Notes: generated from the sequence alone by a model not told the origin. Shown: positions 44,155 to 53,639, counted from the first letter of the stretch. The stretch is DNA of 64,000 bases from an uncultured Flavobacteriales bacterium (GCA_938085425.1 CALKGQ010000011.1:124001-188000), one strand, 5' to 3'. Program-made: numbers and translations.

Positions 44155-46353
44155 ATGAGCCTGATGGAGTTGGCGCCCAACGAAGCGCTGAAGACATTTT
44201 TTGGATTCGATGAATTCAAGGGTGAGCAAGAAAAAGCCATCCAAAGCGTCCTTGCCGGCAGAGACACCTTCGTCATCATGCCGACCGGGGGTGGGAAATC
44301 CATGTGCTATCAGTTGCCAGCATTGATGATGGATGGTGTGGCCTTGGTCATCAGTCCCTTGATTGCCCTGATGAAAAACCAAGTGGACGCCATTCGTGGT
44401 CACCATGAGGACAAAAGGGTCGCGCACTTCTTGAACTCCTCACTGGGGCGGGCAGATGCGGAGCGGGTGAAACTGGATGTGTCCGAGGGGCATACAAAAC
44501 TGCTTTACGTGGCACCCGAGAGTTTGACCAAACCGGAGACCATCGCTTTTTTGCGGTCTGTGGGCATCAGCTTTGTGGCCGTGGATGAGGCGCACTGCAT
44601 CTCGGAATGGGGCCATGACTTCCGTCCTGAGTACAGAAGGATCAAGCCCATCATCAAAGACATTGCCGACGTCCCGATCATGGCGCTGACGGCAACCGCC
44701 ACACCCAAGGTTCAACTGGACATCCAGAAGAACCTGAACATGGTGGACGCCCTTGTTTTGAAGTCATCGTTCAACCGAGACAACTTGTTCTACGAGGTCC
44801 GACCCAAGAAGGACGCCCTCAAACAAATCGTGCGACACTCTCTCCAAAACGTGGGCAAGAGCGGCATCGTGTACTGTTTGAGCCGCAAAAGGGTGGAGCA
44901 AATTGCGGAGACCTTGCGTGTCAACGGCGTGAAGGCGCTTCCATACCATGCCGGAATGGACAGCAACACACGCAGCAGGATCCAAGATGAGTTCCTGATG
45001 CAGGACGTGGACGTGATTGTGGCGACCATCGCTTTTGGCATGGGCATCGACAAGCCTGACGTTCGGTTTGTCATGCACTACGACATGCCAAAATCTTTGG
45101 AGAGCTACTACCAAGAGACGGGACGTGCAGGGCGCGATGGAGGAGAGGGACGGTGCATTGCCTTTTACAGCCACAAAGACATCGACAAACTGGAGAAATT
45201 TCTGCAGGGGAAGCCCATTGCTGAGCAAGAGGTTGGCATGCAATTGTTGCAAGAGGTGATGGCCTATGCAGAAACCTCCAACAGTCGGAGAAAGTTCTTG
45301 TTGCATTACTTCGGGGAAGAATTCGATGAAGTCAACGGTCCTGGTGCACAGAATTGCGACAACAGCCTGAATCCGCCAGTCTTGGAGGACCGTCAAGAAG
45401 AAGCGCACCTCGTGCTCAGTGCCGTGCTCGAGCACAAGAACAAGCACCGCATGGGTTTTTACACCTCATTGCTGACGGCCAACAAGAACCGCCAAATGGA
45501 AGACTATGGTGCCGTGGACAGTGCCTTTTGGGGCCGCGGTGCAGAGGAGGATGTGGACCATTGGCAAGGGATCGTCCGACAATTGGTCGTGCTGAACTAT
45601 TTGAGGAAGGAGGTGGAAACGTATGGCGTGTTGCACCTCACGGACAAAGGGATGGACTTTGTGGGCAACCCAAGTCCCCTCATGCTGGCCAAACAACGCG
45701 ATTACAGCGATGTGGATGCAGGAGATTCTCTGGCCCAGACAAGGGGTTCCAGCGGTGGAGCTTTGGACCCCAAATTGCGGGGCATGCTCACCGACCTTCG
45801 AAAAAAGGTCAGTGCTGAAAGGTCCTTGCCGCCCTACGTCATTTTTCAAGACATCAGCCTCGACGAGATGGCCACGCACTACCCCACGACGGCAGATGAG
45901 TTGCTTCGCATCACCGGTGTGGGATCTGGAAAAGCAGCCAAATTTGGCAACCCATTTTTGGCCCTGATTGCAGAACATTTGGAGGCGGAAGGCATGGAGA
46001 AGACCGATTCATTGCTCGTCCGAAGCAGCGGGTCCAAATCGAGCCACAAAGTGACCATCATCCAACTGCTGGACAGGAAGTTGGGCCTGGACGACATCGC
46101 TGCAGGCATCCAAGGCACCCGGGACAAGGTGCTCGATGAAATCGAAGGCATTGTTGGGGCTGGGACCAAGTTGAGCTTGGACCACATCTTGGAAGACGCG
46201 TTGGACGAGGAATGCCTCGAAGAGCTGTTCGAGTTCTTTTCAGAATCAGAAGACGACAGCCTGACAGAAGCCCTTGAAGAATTTGACGATGTCTACTCTG
46301 AGGAGGAATTGCGGTTGGCACGGATCAAATTCCTGTCGGAGGTGGCGCATTGA
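44155..46353 (+). CDS. recQ: ATP-dependent DNA helicase RecQ
   Basis: 3'-5' helicase for recombination and fork repair; 732 aa. Walker A MPTGGGKSMCYQLP (43-55), DEAHCISEWGHDFRP, LTATAT, and C-terminal helicase motifs GIVYCLSRKRVE and YYQETGRAGRDG. An RQC-like region follows, then an HRDC domain (about 540-620) and an acidic tail. The RecQ zinc site is mostly missing: Ser377 stands in the first Cys position (NSRRKFLLHYFGE) and only Cys401 (QNCDNS) remains of the usual four. Longer than E. coli RecQ because of the C-terminal helical/acidic extension. Confidence 0.95.
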   Translation: MSLMELAPNEALKTFFGFDEFKGEQEKAIQSVLAGRDTFVIMPTGGGKSMCYQLPALMMDGVALVISPLIALMKNQVDAIRGHHEDKRVAHFLNSSLGRADAERVKLDVSEGHTKLLYVAPESLTKPETIAFLRSVGISFVAVDEAHCISEWGHDFRPEYRRIKPIIKDIADVPIMALTATATPKVQLDIQKNLNMVDALVLKSSFNRDNLFYEVRPKKDALKQIVRHSLQNVGKSGIVYCLSRKRVEQIAETLRVNGVKALPYHAGMDSNTRSRIQDEFLMQDVDVIVATIAFGMGIDKPDVRFVMHYDMPKSLESYYQETGRAGRDGGEGRCIAFYSHKDIDKLEKFLQGKPIAEQEVGMQLLQEVMAYAETSNSRRKFLLHYFGEEFDEVNGPGAQNCDNSLNPPVLEDRQEEAHLVLSAVLEHKNKHRMGFYTSLLTANKNRQMEDYGAVDSAFWGRGAEEDVDHWQGIVRQLVVLNYLRKEVETYGVLHLTDKGMDFVGNPSPLMLAKQRDYSDVDAGDSLAQTRGSSGGALDPKLRGMLTDLRKKVSAERSLPPYVIFQDISLDEMATHYPTTADELLRITGVGSGKAAKFGNPFLALIAEHLEAEGMEKTDSLLVRSSGSKSSHKVTIIQLLDRKLGLDDIAAGIQGTRDKVLDEIEGIVGAGTKLSLDHILEDALDEECLEELFEFFSESEDDSLTEALEEFDDVYSEEELRLARIKFLSEVAH

Positions 46354-46372
46354 TGGATGCGTCAAAAGGTTT

Positions 46373-47575
46373 CTATTGCTTCCGGGTCGTGTGCACTGCC
46401 GCAAAGGCCATAAGTCCTGCACCTGTTTTCAAAGCGTTTTCATCCACATCGAACAACGGAGTGTGCAGGCCTTTGGTGCCAAGTGGATTCCCCTCTTCAG
46501 GAGATGCTGTCCCGAGACGGTAGAAACATCCGGGAATTTCATTGGAGAAATAGCTGAAATCTTCGCCTGTCATCCGGATGTCCAAGGAATGAACCCTTTC
46601 CTTTCCCAGGTAGGCCTCGGCCACTTCGCGGAAGGAATGTGCCAAGCCCTCATCGTTGCGAACAGAAGGATACCCATGCCGAATCTCCAGTTCAGCCCTG
46701 CATCCATGGGCGGAGGCGGTGTCTTGAATCAAGGTCGTCAGCGCTTCGTGAAGGTCGGCCCTCACAGTTGGGTCCAGGGATCGGAACGTCCCCTTGAGAT
46801 GGACTTCATTGGGCAGCACGTTGGTCGCGCCCAAGGCCTCGACAAATCCAAAGGAGCAGACCACGGGTTCGGTGGGCTTGCTCCTGCGCGCGACCAATTG
46901 CTGCGCGGCCACGACAATCGCAGATGCCGCAAGCACCGCGTCCCTGCAGAGGTGTGGAAGGGCAGCATGCCCCCCCTTGCCATGAACGGTCAGATGGAGT
47001 TCATCTGCTGCGGCCATGTACGCTCCTGGACGGACCCCCACATGTCCTGCGGGCAATTGGGGATACACGTGTTGACCCAGGATGTGTCCGGGGATGGGGT
47101 TTTGGAGGACCCCCGCCGCCACCATGCCTTTTGCGCCTCCAGGAATCCGTTCTTCCCCTGGCTGGAAAATGCAGCGAATGGTGCCTTTCCATTCGGTTCG
47201 TGTCTCTTGGAGCAACTGCATGGCCCCCAACAAACTGGTGGTGTGGACGTCGTGGCCGCAGGCGTGCATGATGCCTGGACGTTTGGAGGCGTACGGCACC
47301 TCGTTGGCTTCTTGAATGGGCAGCGCGTCCATGTCCGCCCGCAAGGCCACAAGCCGAGAATCCGGTTCTTGGCCTTGAACATGGGCCACAATGCCGGTGC
47401 CTGTCACGCCAGTGGTGTGCTCAATGCCCCATTCAGTCAAGGTGTTGGCGACAAAGGCCATGGTCTCATGCTCCTCAAAAGAAAGTTCCGGATGGGCATG
47501 AAGATGACGTCGCAATGCCACCCACTGAGGGTGAAGTGTTTCTGCCAAGTTGTGAAATCGATCCCGAAGTGTCAT
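46373..47575 (-). CDS. M20 family amidohydrolase (aminoacylase/hippurate hydrolase type)
   Basis: Metal-dependent amidohydrolase of the M20D group, 400 aa, no signal peptide. Landmarks: RRHLHAHPELSFEE, LRADMDALPIQE, MHACGHDVHTTSLLG (metal His/Cys), FQPGEERIPGGAKGM (catalytic Glu), the dimerisation domain GKGGHAALPH, and TGEDFSYF. N-acyl amino acid, hippurate or IAA-conjugate substrates are all possible. Its start overlaps the TauE-like stop by ATGA. Confidence 0.92.
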   Translation of the reverse strand: MTLRDRFHNLAETLHPQWVALRRHLHAHPELSFEEHETMAFVANTLTEWGIEHTTGVTGTGIVAHVQGQEPDSRLVALRADMDALPIQEANEVPYASKRPGIMHACGHDVHTTSLLGAMQLLQETRTEWKGTIRCIFQPGEERIPGGAKGMVAAGVLQNPIPGHILGQHVYPQLPAGHVGVRPGAYMAAADELHLTVHGKGGHAALPHLCRDAVLAASAIVVAAQQLVARRSKPTEPVVCSFGFVEALGATNVLPNEVHLKGTFRSLDPTVRADLHEALTTLIQDTASAHGCRAELEIRHGYPSVRNDEGLAHSFREVAEAYLGKERVHSLDIRMTGEDFSYFSNEIPGCFYRLGTASPEEGNPLGTKGLHTPLFDVDENALKTGAGLMAFAAVHTTRKQ

Positions 47576-47970
47576 GATTCAACAGAGGGTTTGAGTGCCA
47601 GCCAAGCTTGGAACAACATACGCAAGGCTGCGTAAAGCATCACCAGTCCAAACACCAACTTCACCCATGCTTCGCTCCACTTCAAACTCCACTTGGAACC
47701 TCCCCAAGCGCCTGCAATGAAGGTGACACAAAGCACAGCGGCATACGCCCAATGCACTTCCCCTTCGCGATGGTATTGCATGACGGCCAAAATGCCGACA
47801 GGTGGAAGCATCATGGCCAGACTTGTGCCTTGTGCCGCATGCTGTCCAAGTCCGGCAAAGGCAACGAGTGCAGGAACAATGATGAGGCCTCCTCCAATGC
47901 CGACAAAGCCAGAAGCGACGCCTGCCACGAGACCGATGATGAGAAGAGAGAACAAGGTGATGGGGTCCAT
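47572..47970 (-). CDS. Half-length TauE/SafE family membrane protein
   Basis: 132 aa, four helices, containing one copy of the family repeat (LVAGVASGFVGIGGGLIIVP, then QGTSLAMMLPPVG). Usual TauE/SafE proteins have about 250 residues with two such halves, so this would have to act as a dimer. The sequence is intact, with no sign of a frameshift; the next gene starts in its stop codon. Members are proposed anion (sulfite, taurine-derived) exporters. Lies 7 nt after the PD40/barrel gene. Confidence 0.85.
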   Translation of the reverse strand: MDPITLFSLLIIGLVAGVASGFVGIGGGLIIVPALVAFAGLGQHAAQGTSLAMMLPPVGILAVMQYHREGEVHWAYAAVLCVTFIAGAWGGSKWSLKWSEAWVKLVFGLVMLYAALRMLFQAWLALKPSVES

Positions 47971-47977
47971 GATGAGG

Positions 47978-50900
47978 TCAAAAATCGAAGTTCAAAGACA
48001 AGGTGAATCTGCGAGGCAAAGTGATGCCATCGTCCACGCCATAGGCCCAGTCGGCCGCGAGCCAGTACCCCAGCACCCGAGATCTCAGGCCAAAGCCAAG
48101 GTCGTAAAGGATGGGCTCACGGTTGTTGCGGACAGTGACCGTGATGGGGTTGGCCTCTACGGTGACAAAGTTGAAGGAGTTGTCGTCGGTGTAGGGGTGC
48201 AGCCCCGTCCAGGCAGCGCCTACATCGGCAAAGCCGATGGCCTGAAGGTGTTTCAAGAAGTCTGTTTTTCCTGTGCTGTTGAAGAAAATGGGCAGCCGGA
48301 TTTCAGCATTCGCCACCGCCACATGCGAGCCATTGCGCACGTTGTTTTGAAAGCCACGAAGGGGAGAGATGCGGGCTTGGTAGGCAAAAGGGATGTCCGG
48401 GTCGACAGGCGTGTTGGCATTGCCATTGATGGACAGGCTGTTGTCTGTGCCGCCAAGCATGTGCAGCAAACGCTTTTGGCCAATGCTCCAATCAGCGGCG
48501 GTGCGCAGCGCCAAAATGCTGGGCCCCACCAAAGGAAAATAGCGTCGTACGTCGAACCCAACGGTTCCGAAGGACCATCCATTGTCAGGCACTTGAAGGC
48601 CGTCACCAGGTTGCTGCGCTGTGGAAGTCGCCACCCCGTCCACAAAATATTCCGCCCAAAATCTGGCCCGTAGCCCATGTCGAATGTTGAGCCTTGGCGA
48701 CCGCGTGTCGTCGTGGACAAAGGCCACCTGAAGGCCCAATTGTTCGCCAGTGCTGTTGGGTTCGCTGAGCGACAACAAGTCCGTGCCTTGCACCGCGTCT
48801 TGGCTGAAGCGGAAGGCGACGCCCCAACGGATGCTCCTCACTTCATCCAAGGCCCATCGCCACTCTCTGCGCAACAGATGGTTGGCCGTTTCAACAAGCT
48901 GTCCAGTTCCAGGGTCGATCCGAACACTGGATTGTCTTTGGAAGGAGAGCTCTTTGTCCAATTGCCCTTCCAAATTGAGATAAGCCAGTCCAAAGAAGGT
49001 GTTGGACAAATTGGCAGGAATCGTGTATCCGCCGATGAAATGTTTGTCGTCCATCACATCGCTGATCCGGATTTCAGTGGCATTTCCAAGTCCAGGTTGG
49101 GCATTGACTTGGCTGTTGTACGGTTGGTAGAAGTTGGTGCCAAACGTGTTGTTCAAGGCTGTTTGCAATTTGTCCAGAGCAAAGTTCAACCGATAATTCC
49201 TCGGCACCAATCGAGCATAGGAGGCCTCCTTTTGGGTTGGGTTGTCGTTGGTGCCGGGCTGCTCGGTTGGGACTGCAGTGGCGATTTCTTCCCCCTCAAA
49301 AACATAGTCTCTGAAATTGATTTCGTCTGGCGCAAACGGGCGGTCCCACTCAGGCAGTTGGGTGGGGTATGGCAAGTCGTCGGACACGGCCATTTGGACT
49401 TCAGGTTCTTGAGAGTGAAGCGCGGACAAGTCGGGCATGGGCAGGGCAACCCAGTGGTGAATGCCGGCGCGTGGCAACATGAACCGCGAAGTGTCCCTGC
49501 CCAAGAAGGCCGCGGTCGCTCCTTGTGGCATCGCGGTGGCGCTTCTCAATTGCGTGAAGTTGCGGTACCGCACAATGGTGTCGACGGCCACAATGGTGCT
49601 GTCCCGCCACCCAAACCCGAGGCCGTCCTCGATGTCGCCCTCCTTGCGCTGCACCATGAGGAACTCCTGGTGGTCCATCGGATGGGGGTGCCGTTCATCC
49701 ACATCAGGGGTGTGCGTCCACCGCGTCAATTCGATGGGGTCGTCTGCCAAATCCCCCACGTAAAGGTCCAGGTTGGGCGGAAAAGGGTGGTCCAAAAGGT
49801 CTTTTCTGAGGGTGTCATCGGGCCGATTCGAGGCGAACATGAATTGCGTCGATCCAGGCCAAAAAGCGGGCTGGAGATCGTCAAATCGGTCCCTCCACAA
49901 CGGGCGGTGGTTGTTGGCCAAGACGTCGTAACGGTAGAGGTCGCTGTGGCCATCCTGCAGGGCAGACATCAAGAGAATCCGACCGTCCGGGGAATACGCC
50001 ATGTCCAGGATTTGGTCGATTTTGAAGATTTCGCGCAAGTCCACATTTTGGGTGGCCATGTTGACAAGGCCCAAACGTGGAGCGCCTTCAAGTTCCAAGG
50101 CGAATGCGAGGGTTTTGCCCTTGGGGTGCCAAGCCAGACGTGGGGCAAGGTCGTCGTTCAACCGGTCGAGACGGTGGCCCAACACCGCGTGCCATGTCCT
50201 CTTCCCCGTGCGAAGGTCAAGGGTGCCTACGCGCCATTGCCCGCGCTCGTTCGTGGTGAAGGCCATCTGTGTGCCATCGGGAGAAGGGAGGAATTGTTGG
50301 CAGTGCAATCTTGGGTTGGCGCGCATGGGAATGTCATCGCCAAGCATTCGCTTCGCCTTTCTCAGTTCTTTGGGCCGGTCAAAAGAGGGGAAACGGTCCG
50401 CATAGGAAGGGCCAGCCTGCCGCAGATGGTACCCCTTTGCTTCCATCGCGAGGTCAGAGAGCATGAAGCCTGTGGCCAGCCTGAAGCCATTTTCGACACT
50501 CCTGGTGATCCGGGTCATGTACAAGACGTTGGCCACTGTCGGGACCCCGTAGATGTCCGCCACATAGGCCCACATCCCTTGCCCCAAAAGGGCCGCATCC
50601 GCCCCGCTGGTTTGGTCGATGCGTTCGAATGCGCCGGTTTGGCAAGCATCGAGGATCCGCCCTTGGCTTTCGGGATCCAGCCTTCTGGAAGCATACCGCG
50701 CGAGCCCTTCTGACATCCATTCGGGCACTTGCACCAGATTGCCACTGCGCAATGCATCGCTCCATTGGGCTTCGTACATGGCTTGGTTGAAGAGAATCCT
50801 GGCCAAACCTTCGCGAACATCCTCCAACAAACGCTGCCTGTCGCCTGTGGCATAGACAAACATTTTGCTCCCCACCAACCGGGCCGCTCCTCCAATGTTG

Positions 50901-51259
50901 GTGGCTTCATCTTGGGCCAGCATGATGCCGACATTGCTCTGTCTGAACTCTTCTTGGGAATTGAACACCAGGACCTGAATGGGGCCTTCCATGGCGCGTC
51001 CAAAAAGAGGAGCGAGTTCCTTGGCCTCGGTGTCCAGCACCCTGGCAACTTGTCCAGCAGCTTGGTCTCCTCCGCGGTAGTGGTAGACTTCGAACATGCC
51101 TTGTTCGAAATACTGCCATTCGAACCCACGGTATTGCACGCGGTTTTTGCCGTACTCCACATTGAGTCCATCCGTGAACTGCCCCAAGGCATTGGGGACT
51201 GCCATGAGAAAGACCCCTAGGACCAAGAGCATGGTGAAATGGAAAGGACGAAGCGACAT
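47978..51259 (-). CDS. PD40-repeat protein with pseudo-peptidase N-terminus and outer-membrane barrel C-terminus
   Basis: 1093 aa. Signal peptide with cleavage NALG|QFTDG (mature Gln). Residues about 30-270 resemble a gluzincin peptidase domain, but the HExxH position reads REGLA and only the downstream VPEWMSEGLARYAS is retained, so it is probably catalytically dead. About 310-560 are PD40/TolB-like propeller segments (FLPSPDGTQMAFTTNERG, MAYSPDGRILLMS). About 720-1093 form an outer-membrane barrel ending FTLSLNFDF. The architecture is common in Bacteroidota and annotated as TolB-like translocation protein; function unknown. First gene of an operon with the TauE-like protein and the amidohydrolase; a TAATTTCG box lies 6 nt before the ATG. 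Confidence 0.82.
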   Translation of the reverse strand: MSLRPFHFTMLLVLGVFLMAVPNALGQFTDGLNVEYGKNRVQYRGFEWQYFEQGMFEVYHYRGGDQAAGQVARVLDTEAKELAPLFGRAMEGPIQVLVFNSQEEFRQSNVGIMLAQDEATNIGGAARLVGSKMFVYATGDRQRLLEDVREGLARILFNQAMYEAQWSDALRSGNLVQVPEWMSEGLARYASRRLDPESQGRILDACQTGAFERIDQTSGADAALLGQGMWAYVADIYGVPTVANVLYMTRITRSVENGFRLATGFMLSDLAMEAKGYHLRQAGPSYADRFPSFDRPKELRKAKRMLGDDIPMRANPRLHCQQFLPSPDGTQMAFTTNERGQWRVGTLDLRTGKRTWHAVLGHRLDRLNDDLAPRLAWHPKGKTLAFALELEGAPRLGLVNMATQNVDLREIFKIDQILDMAYSPDGRILLMSALQDGHSDLYRYDVLANNHRPLWRDRFDDLQPAFWPGSTQFMFASNRPDDTLRKDLLDHPFPPNLDLYVGDLADDPIELTRWTHTPDVDERHPHPMDHQEFLMVQRKEGDIEDGLGFGWRDSTIVAVDTIVRYRNFTQLRSATAMPQGATAAFLGRDTSRFMLPRAGIHHWVALPMPDLSALHSQEPEVQMAVSDDLPYPTQLPEWDRPFAPDEINFRDYVFEGEEIATAVPTEQPGTNDNPTQKEASYARLVPRNYRLNFALDKLQTALNNTFGTNFYQPYNSQVNAQPGLGNATEIRISDVMDDKHFIGGYTIPANLSNTFFGLAYLNLEGQLDKELSFQRQSSVRIDPGTGQLVETANHLLRREWRWALDEVRSIRWGVAFRFSQDAVQGTDLLSLSEPNSTGEQLGLQVAFVHDDTRSPRLNIRHGLRARFWAEYFVDGVATSTAQQPGDGLQVPDNGWSFGTVGFDVRRYFPLVGPSILALRTAADWSIGQKRLLHMLGGTDNSLSINGNANTPVDPDIPFAYQARISPLRGFQNNVRNGSHVAVANAEIRLPIFFNSTGKTDFLKHLQAIGFADVGAAWTGLHPYTDDNSFNFVTVEANPITVTVRNNREPILYDLGFGLRSRVLGYWLAADWAYGVDDGITLPRRFTLSLNFDF

Positions 51260-51265
51260 TCTTCC

Positions 51266-51273
51266 CGAAATTA
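51266..51273 (-). promoter_or_regulatory. -7-like box abutting the PD40/barrel gene
   Basis: TAATTTCG, one mismatch to TAnnTTTG, ending 6 nt before ATG 51259, in the 20-bp gap to the divergent MBL gene. Confidence 0.4.
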
Positions 51274-51279
51274 CGCCTC

Positions 51280-51951
51280 ATGGTGCATTCCCTCACATGC
51301 AATGGCTTTGGAGAACAGACGTACATCGTGGAACTCGGTCAAGGCCAACTCCTTGTCGTGGACCCTGGCATGGCGACCCGTGAGGAAAGAGACGCTTTTC
51401 AGGCGCTTTGTTCACGGTTGAAGGCCCGACCCACAGAGGTGCTTTTGACCCACGCCCACTTGGACCATGTCATGGGATGCCATTGGATGTTCCAAACGTT
51501 TGGTCTTGCCCCACGAATGCACCCCAAGGATGCCCCCACCTACCAGCAGGGACCTTTGGCAGCCCAGATGTACGGCATTTCCATGGACCCTTTGCCGGAA
51601 CCCTGTCTGGATTTGAAGGAAGGCCAAGTCTTGGTGTTGGGCGATGTGACGATGGAGGTGCGTTTTGTGCCAGGCCATGCACCTGGTCACGTGGCCTTCG
51701 TTTGCCATGAGGCGGGATGGGTACTTGGAGGGGACGTGCTCTTTCAAAGGAGCATAGGCAGAACGGACTTGCCTGGATGCCACGCCCCTGACTTGGTACG
51801 GAGCATTGAGCAGCAATTGTACACCCTGCCCGAAGAAACGGTGATTTGGCCGGGCCACGGAGGCCCCACCACTGTGGGGGAAGAGAAGGCCCTCAACCCA
51901 TTTGTGAATGCTGCGGGGTCAGGCCTTTTGCAACGTGAAGCTGAAGGTTGA
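51280..51951 (+). CDS. MBL-fold metallo-hydrolase (glyoxalase II-like)
   Basis: 223 aa cytosolic hydrolase. Metal site LLTHAHLDHVMG (HxHxDH), further ligands in PGHAPGHVAF, GGDVLFQRSIGRTD and WPGHGG. The GRTDLPG loop is shared with the hydroxyacylglutathione hydrolase-like group in Bacteroidota, but substrate cannot be assigned. Starts 20 bp from the divergent PD40 gene; its 3' end overlaps the histidine kinase gene by 33 bp on the opposite strand. Confidence 0.92.
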   Translation: MVHSLTCNGFGEQTYIVELGQGQLLVVDPGMATREERDAFQALCSRLKARPTEVLLTHAHLDHVMGCHWMFQTFGLAPRMHPKDAPTYQQGPLAAQMYGISMDPLPEPCLDLKEGQVLVLGDVTMEVRFVPGHAPGHVAFVCHEAGWVLGGDVLFQRSIGRTDLPGCHAPDLVRSIEQQLYTLPEETVIWPGHGGPTTVGEEKALNPFVNAAGSGLLQREAEG

Positions 51952-52962
51952 TCCTTGGCCTACGGTGCTGCGTACATTGGCGGTTTGTCCATGCGCCTCC
52001 ACGATGTGCTTGACGATGGCCAAACCCAAGCCAGAGCCTCCAGCGTGGCGGGACCGGGACTTGTCCACGCGGTAAAACCGTTCGAAAACGCGGCCGAGGT
52101 GGGATGCATCAATGCCAATGCCCGTGTCGGCGACTTCCACAAGAATGGCATCGTCCGCGTCGTAGCAACGCACCTGACTTTCCCCGCCTTTTTCCCCGTA
52201 ATTGATGCTGTTGACGATGAGATTGGTCAGGACTTGGACAATTTTGTCAGAGTCGCCCAAGACCATCAGCTTTCCCTCTGCAAAGTTGCCCTTGAATGCG
52301 AGTGAAATGTCGTTTTTCTTGGCCTTGTTCTCCATGTTGTCGAGGGTCTCGCGGATGATTTCCAGCAAGTCAAAGGGCACCATTTCAATGTCCAGGTTTC
52401 CGGCCTCCATCTTGGTGATGACATCCAAATCTTCCAGCAACCCCGACATGCGGTCGACATTTTTGGCAGCCTTGAGCAAAAACTTCCGGCTGACTTCAAC
52501 ATCTTCCATGCCACCTTCGAGCAAAGTCAAGATGAACCCTTGGATGTTGAACACCGGTGTTTTCAATTCATGGGCCAAGTTGCCGATGAATTCTTTGCGG
52601 AACGTGTCTGTCTCTCGGAGGGCGGTGATTTCCTCAATTTGAGATTCTGCCCAAATCATGACATCTCTGTTGACCTGCTCAATGATGTCTTCGCCGAGAT
52701 CGACGTTGAGTTGGCTTCCCGATCCCTTGACGCGTCGGATGGTTTTGTAGATGATTCGCAGGCGCTCCTGGAGGTAGAGCCCCAGCTGCCGGTAGATCAT
52801 CACGTAAGAAAAGACGGCGACCATGAGACCGGACACAGGAGGCATCCAGGCATGCTCGCTCACTCCGGCCAGCCACATGACCAAGGCCGTGCAAATCATG
52901 GTGATGACCCCAGCCGAAGTGGAGGTCTGAACGGCAACAGAATGTGGACTCTGGCTTCCCAT
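51919..52962 (-). CDS. PhoR-like sensor histidine kinase
   Basis: 347 aa membrane kinase with two N-terminal helices (about 18-34 and 42-58) and almost no periplasmic domain, so the sensing is probably intramembrane or via partners. A HAMP-like linker and HisKA with His131 (NLAHELKTP) follow, then HATPase with N-box LTNLIVNSINYG, G1 VADTGIGID, F-box FERFYR and G2 GGSGLGLAIVKHI. Overlaps its response regulator stop by one base. The PhoB/PhoR-like assignment rests on sequence type, not on phosphate genes nearby. Confidence 0.93.
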   Translation of the reverse strand: MGSQSPHSVAVQTSTSAGVITMICTALVMWLAGVSEHAWMPPVSGLMVAVFSYVMIYRQLGLYLQERLRIIYKTIRRVKGSGSQLNVDLGEDIIEQVNRDVMIWAESQIEEITALRETDTFRKEFIGNLAHELKTPVFNIQGFILTLLEGGMEDVEVSRKFLLKAAKNVDRMSGLLEDLDVITKMEAGNLDIEMVPFDLLEIIRETLDNMENKAKKNDISLAFKGNFAEGKLMVLGDSDKIVQVLTNLIVNSINYGEKGGESQVRCYDADDAILVEVADTGIGIDASHLGRVFERFYRVDKSRSRHAGGSGLGLAIVKHIVEAHGQTANVRSTVGQGSTFSFTLQKA

Positions 52963-53639
52963 CAGCCTACGAATTTGTACCCCACGCCCTTGACCGTCTT
53001 GAAGAAATGTTCGCCCAACTTTTCACGCAATTTCCGGATGTGGACGTCGATGGTGCGGTCGCCCACGACCACATCCGTCCCCCAAACTGTGGCCAAAATT
53101 TTCTCACGTCCAAACACCCGACCCGGCTGAGAGGCCAAAAGGCTCAGCAATTCAAATTCTTTTTTGGGCAAGGAGAGCTCTTTGCCTTCGAGAAGGACCA
53201 CATAGCGTTCAGGGTCGATCATGAGCCCTGTGCCGTCGTAATCGCCGCCGACATAACTCGCTGACTTTTTGCGTCGCAACAAGGCTTGGATGCGGGAAAT
53301 CAAGACACGGGGTTTCACCGGCTTCAAGATGTAGTCGTCGGCGCCAGCGTCAAAGCCGGCGATTTGGCTGTAGTCTTCTCCGCGTGCGGTGAGCATGGCC
53401 ACGATGGTCCGGTCAAGGGAGGTGGTTTTGCGGATTTCTGTGCATGCCTCAACACCGTCCATCTCTGGCATCATCATGTCCAGCAAAATGAGGTCGGGGG
53501 TGAGCTTTTTCGCCAATGCGACCCCATCCTTCCCATTCTCGGCAGTCCGGACATCGTATCCCTCTTTCACGAGGTTGTATTCGATGAAGTCGAGGATGTC
53601 GGGTTCATCGTCCACAAGCAAAATGAGCTGCTTTCCCAT
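52962..53639 (-). CDS. PhoB/OmpR-type response regulator
   Basis: 225 aa. Receiver domain (about 4-118) with phospho-acceptor Asp54 (LILLDMMMPEMDG), acidic pocket DDEPD and Lys in YILKPVKPR, followed by an OmpR-type winged-helix DNA-binding domain (LSLPKKEFELLSLLA, VWGTDVVVGDRTIDVHIRKLREKLG). Start at ATG 53639 (MGKQLILLVDDE) preferred over 53657 because the receiver strand begins there. First gene of the two-component pair. Confidence 0.95.
   Translation of the reverse strand: MGKQLILLVDDEPDILDFIEYNLVKEGYDVRTAENGKDGVALAKKLTPDLILLDMMMPEMDGVEACTEIRKTTSLDRTIVAMLTARGEDYSQIAGFDAGADDYILKPVKPRVLISRIQALLRRKKSASYVGGDYDGTGLMIDPERYVVLLEGKELSLPKKEFELLSLLASQPGRVFGREKILATVWGTDVVVGDRTIDVHIRKLREKLGEHFFKTVKGVGYKFVG

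Noticed and set aside
48677-50713. Long plus-strand open frame (678 codons) opposite the PD40/barrel gene
   Set aside because: It is antisense to a coherent 1093-codon gene with signal peptide and barrel terminus; its own translation shows no domain and is rich in His/Val/Gly typical of reverse-frame artefacts at high GC.
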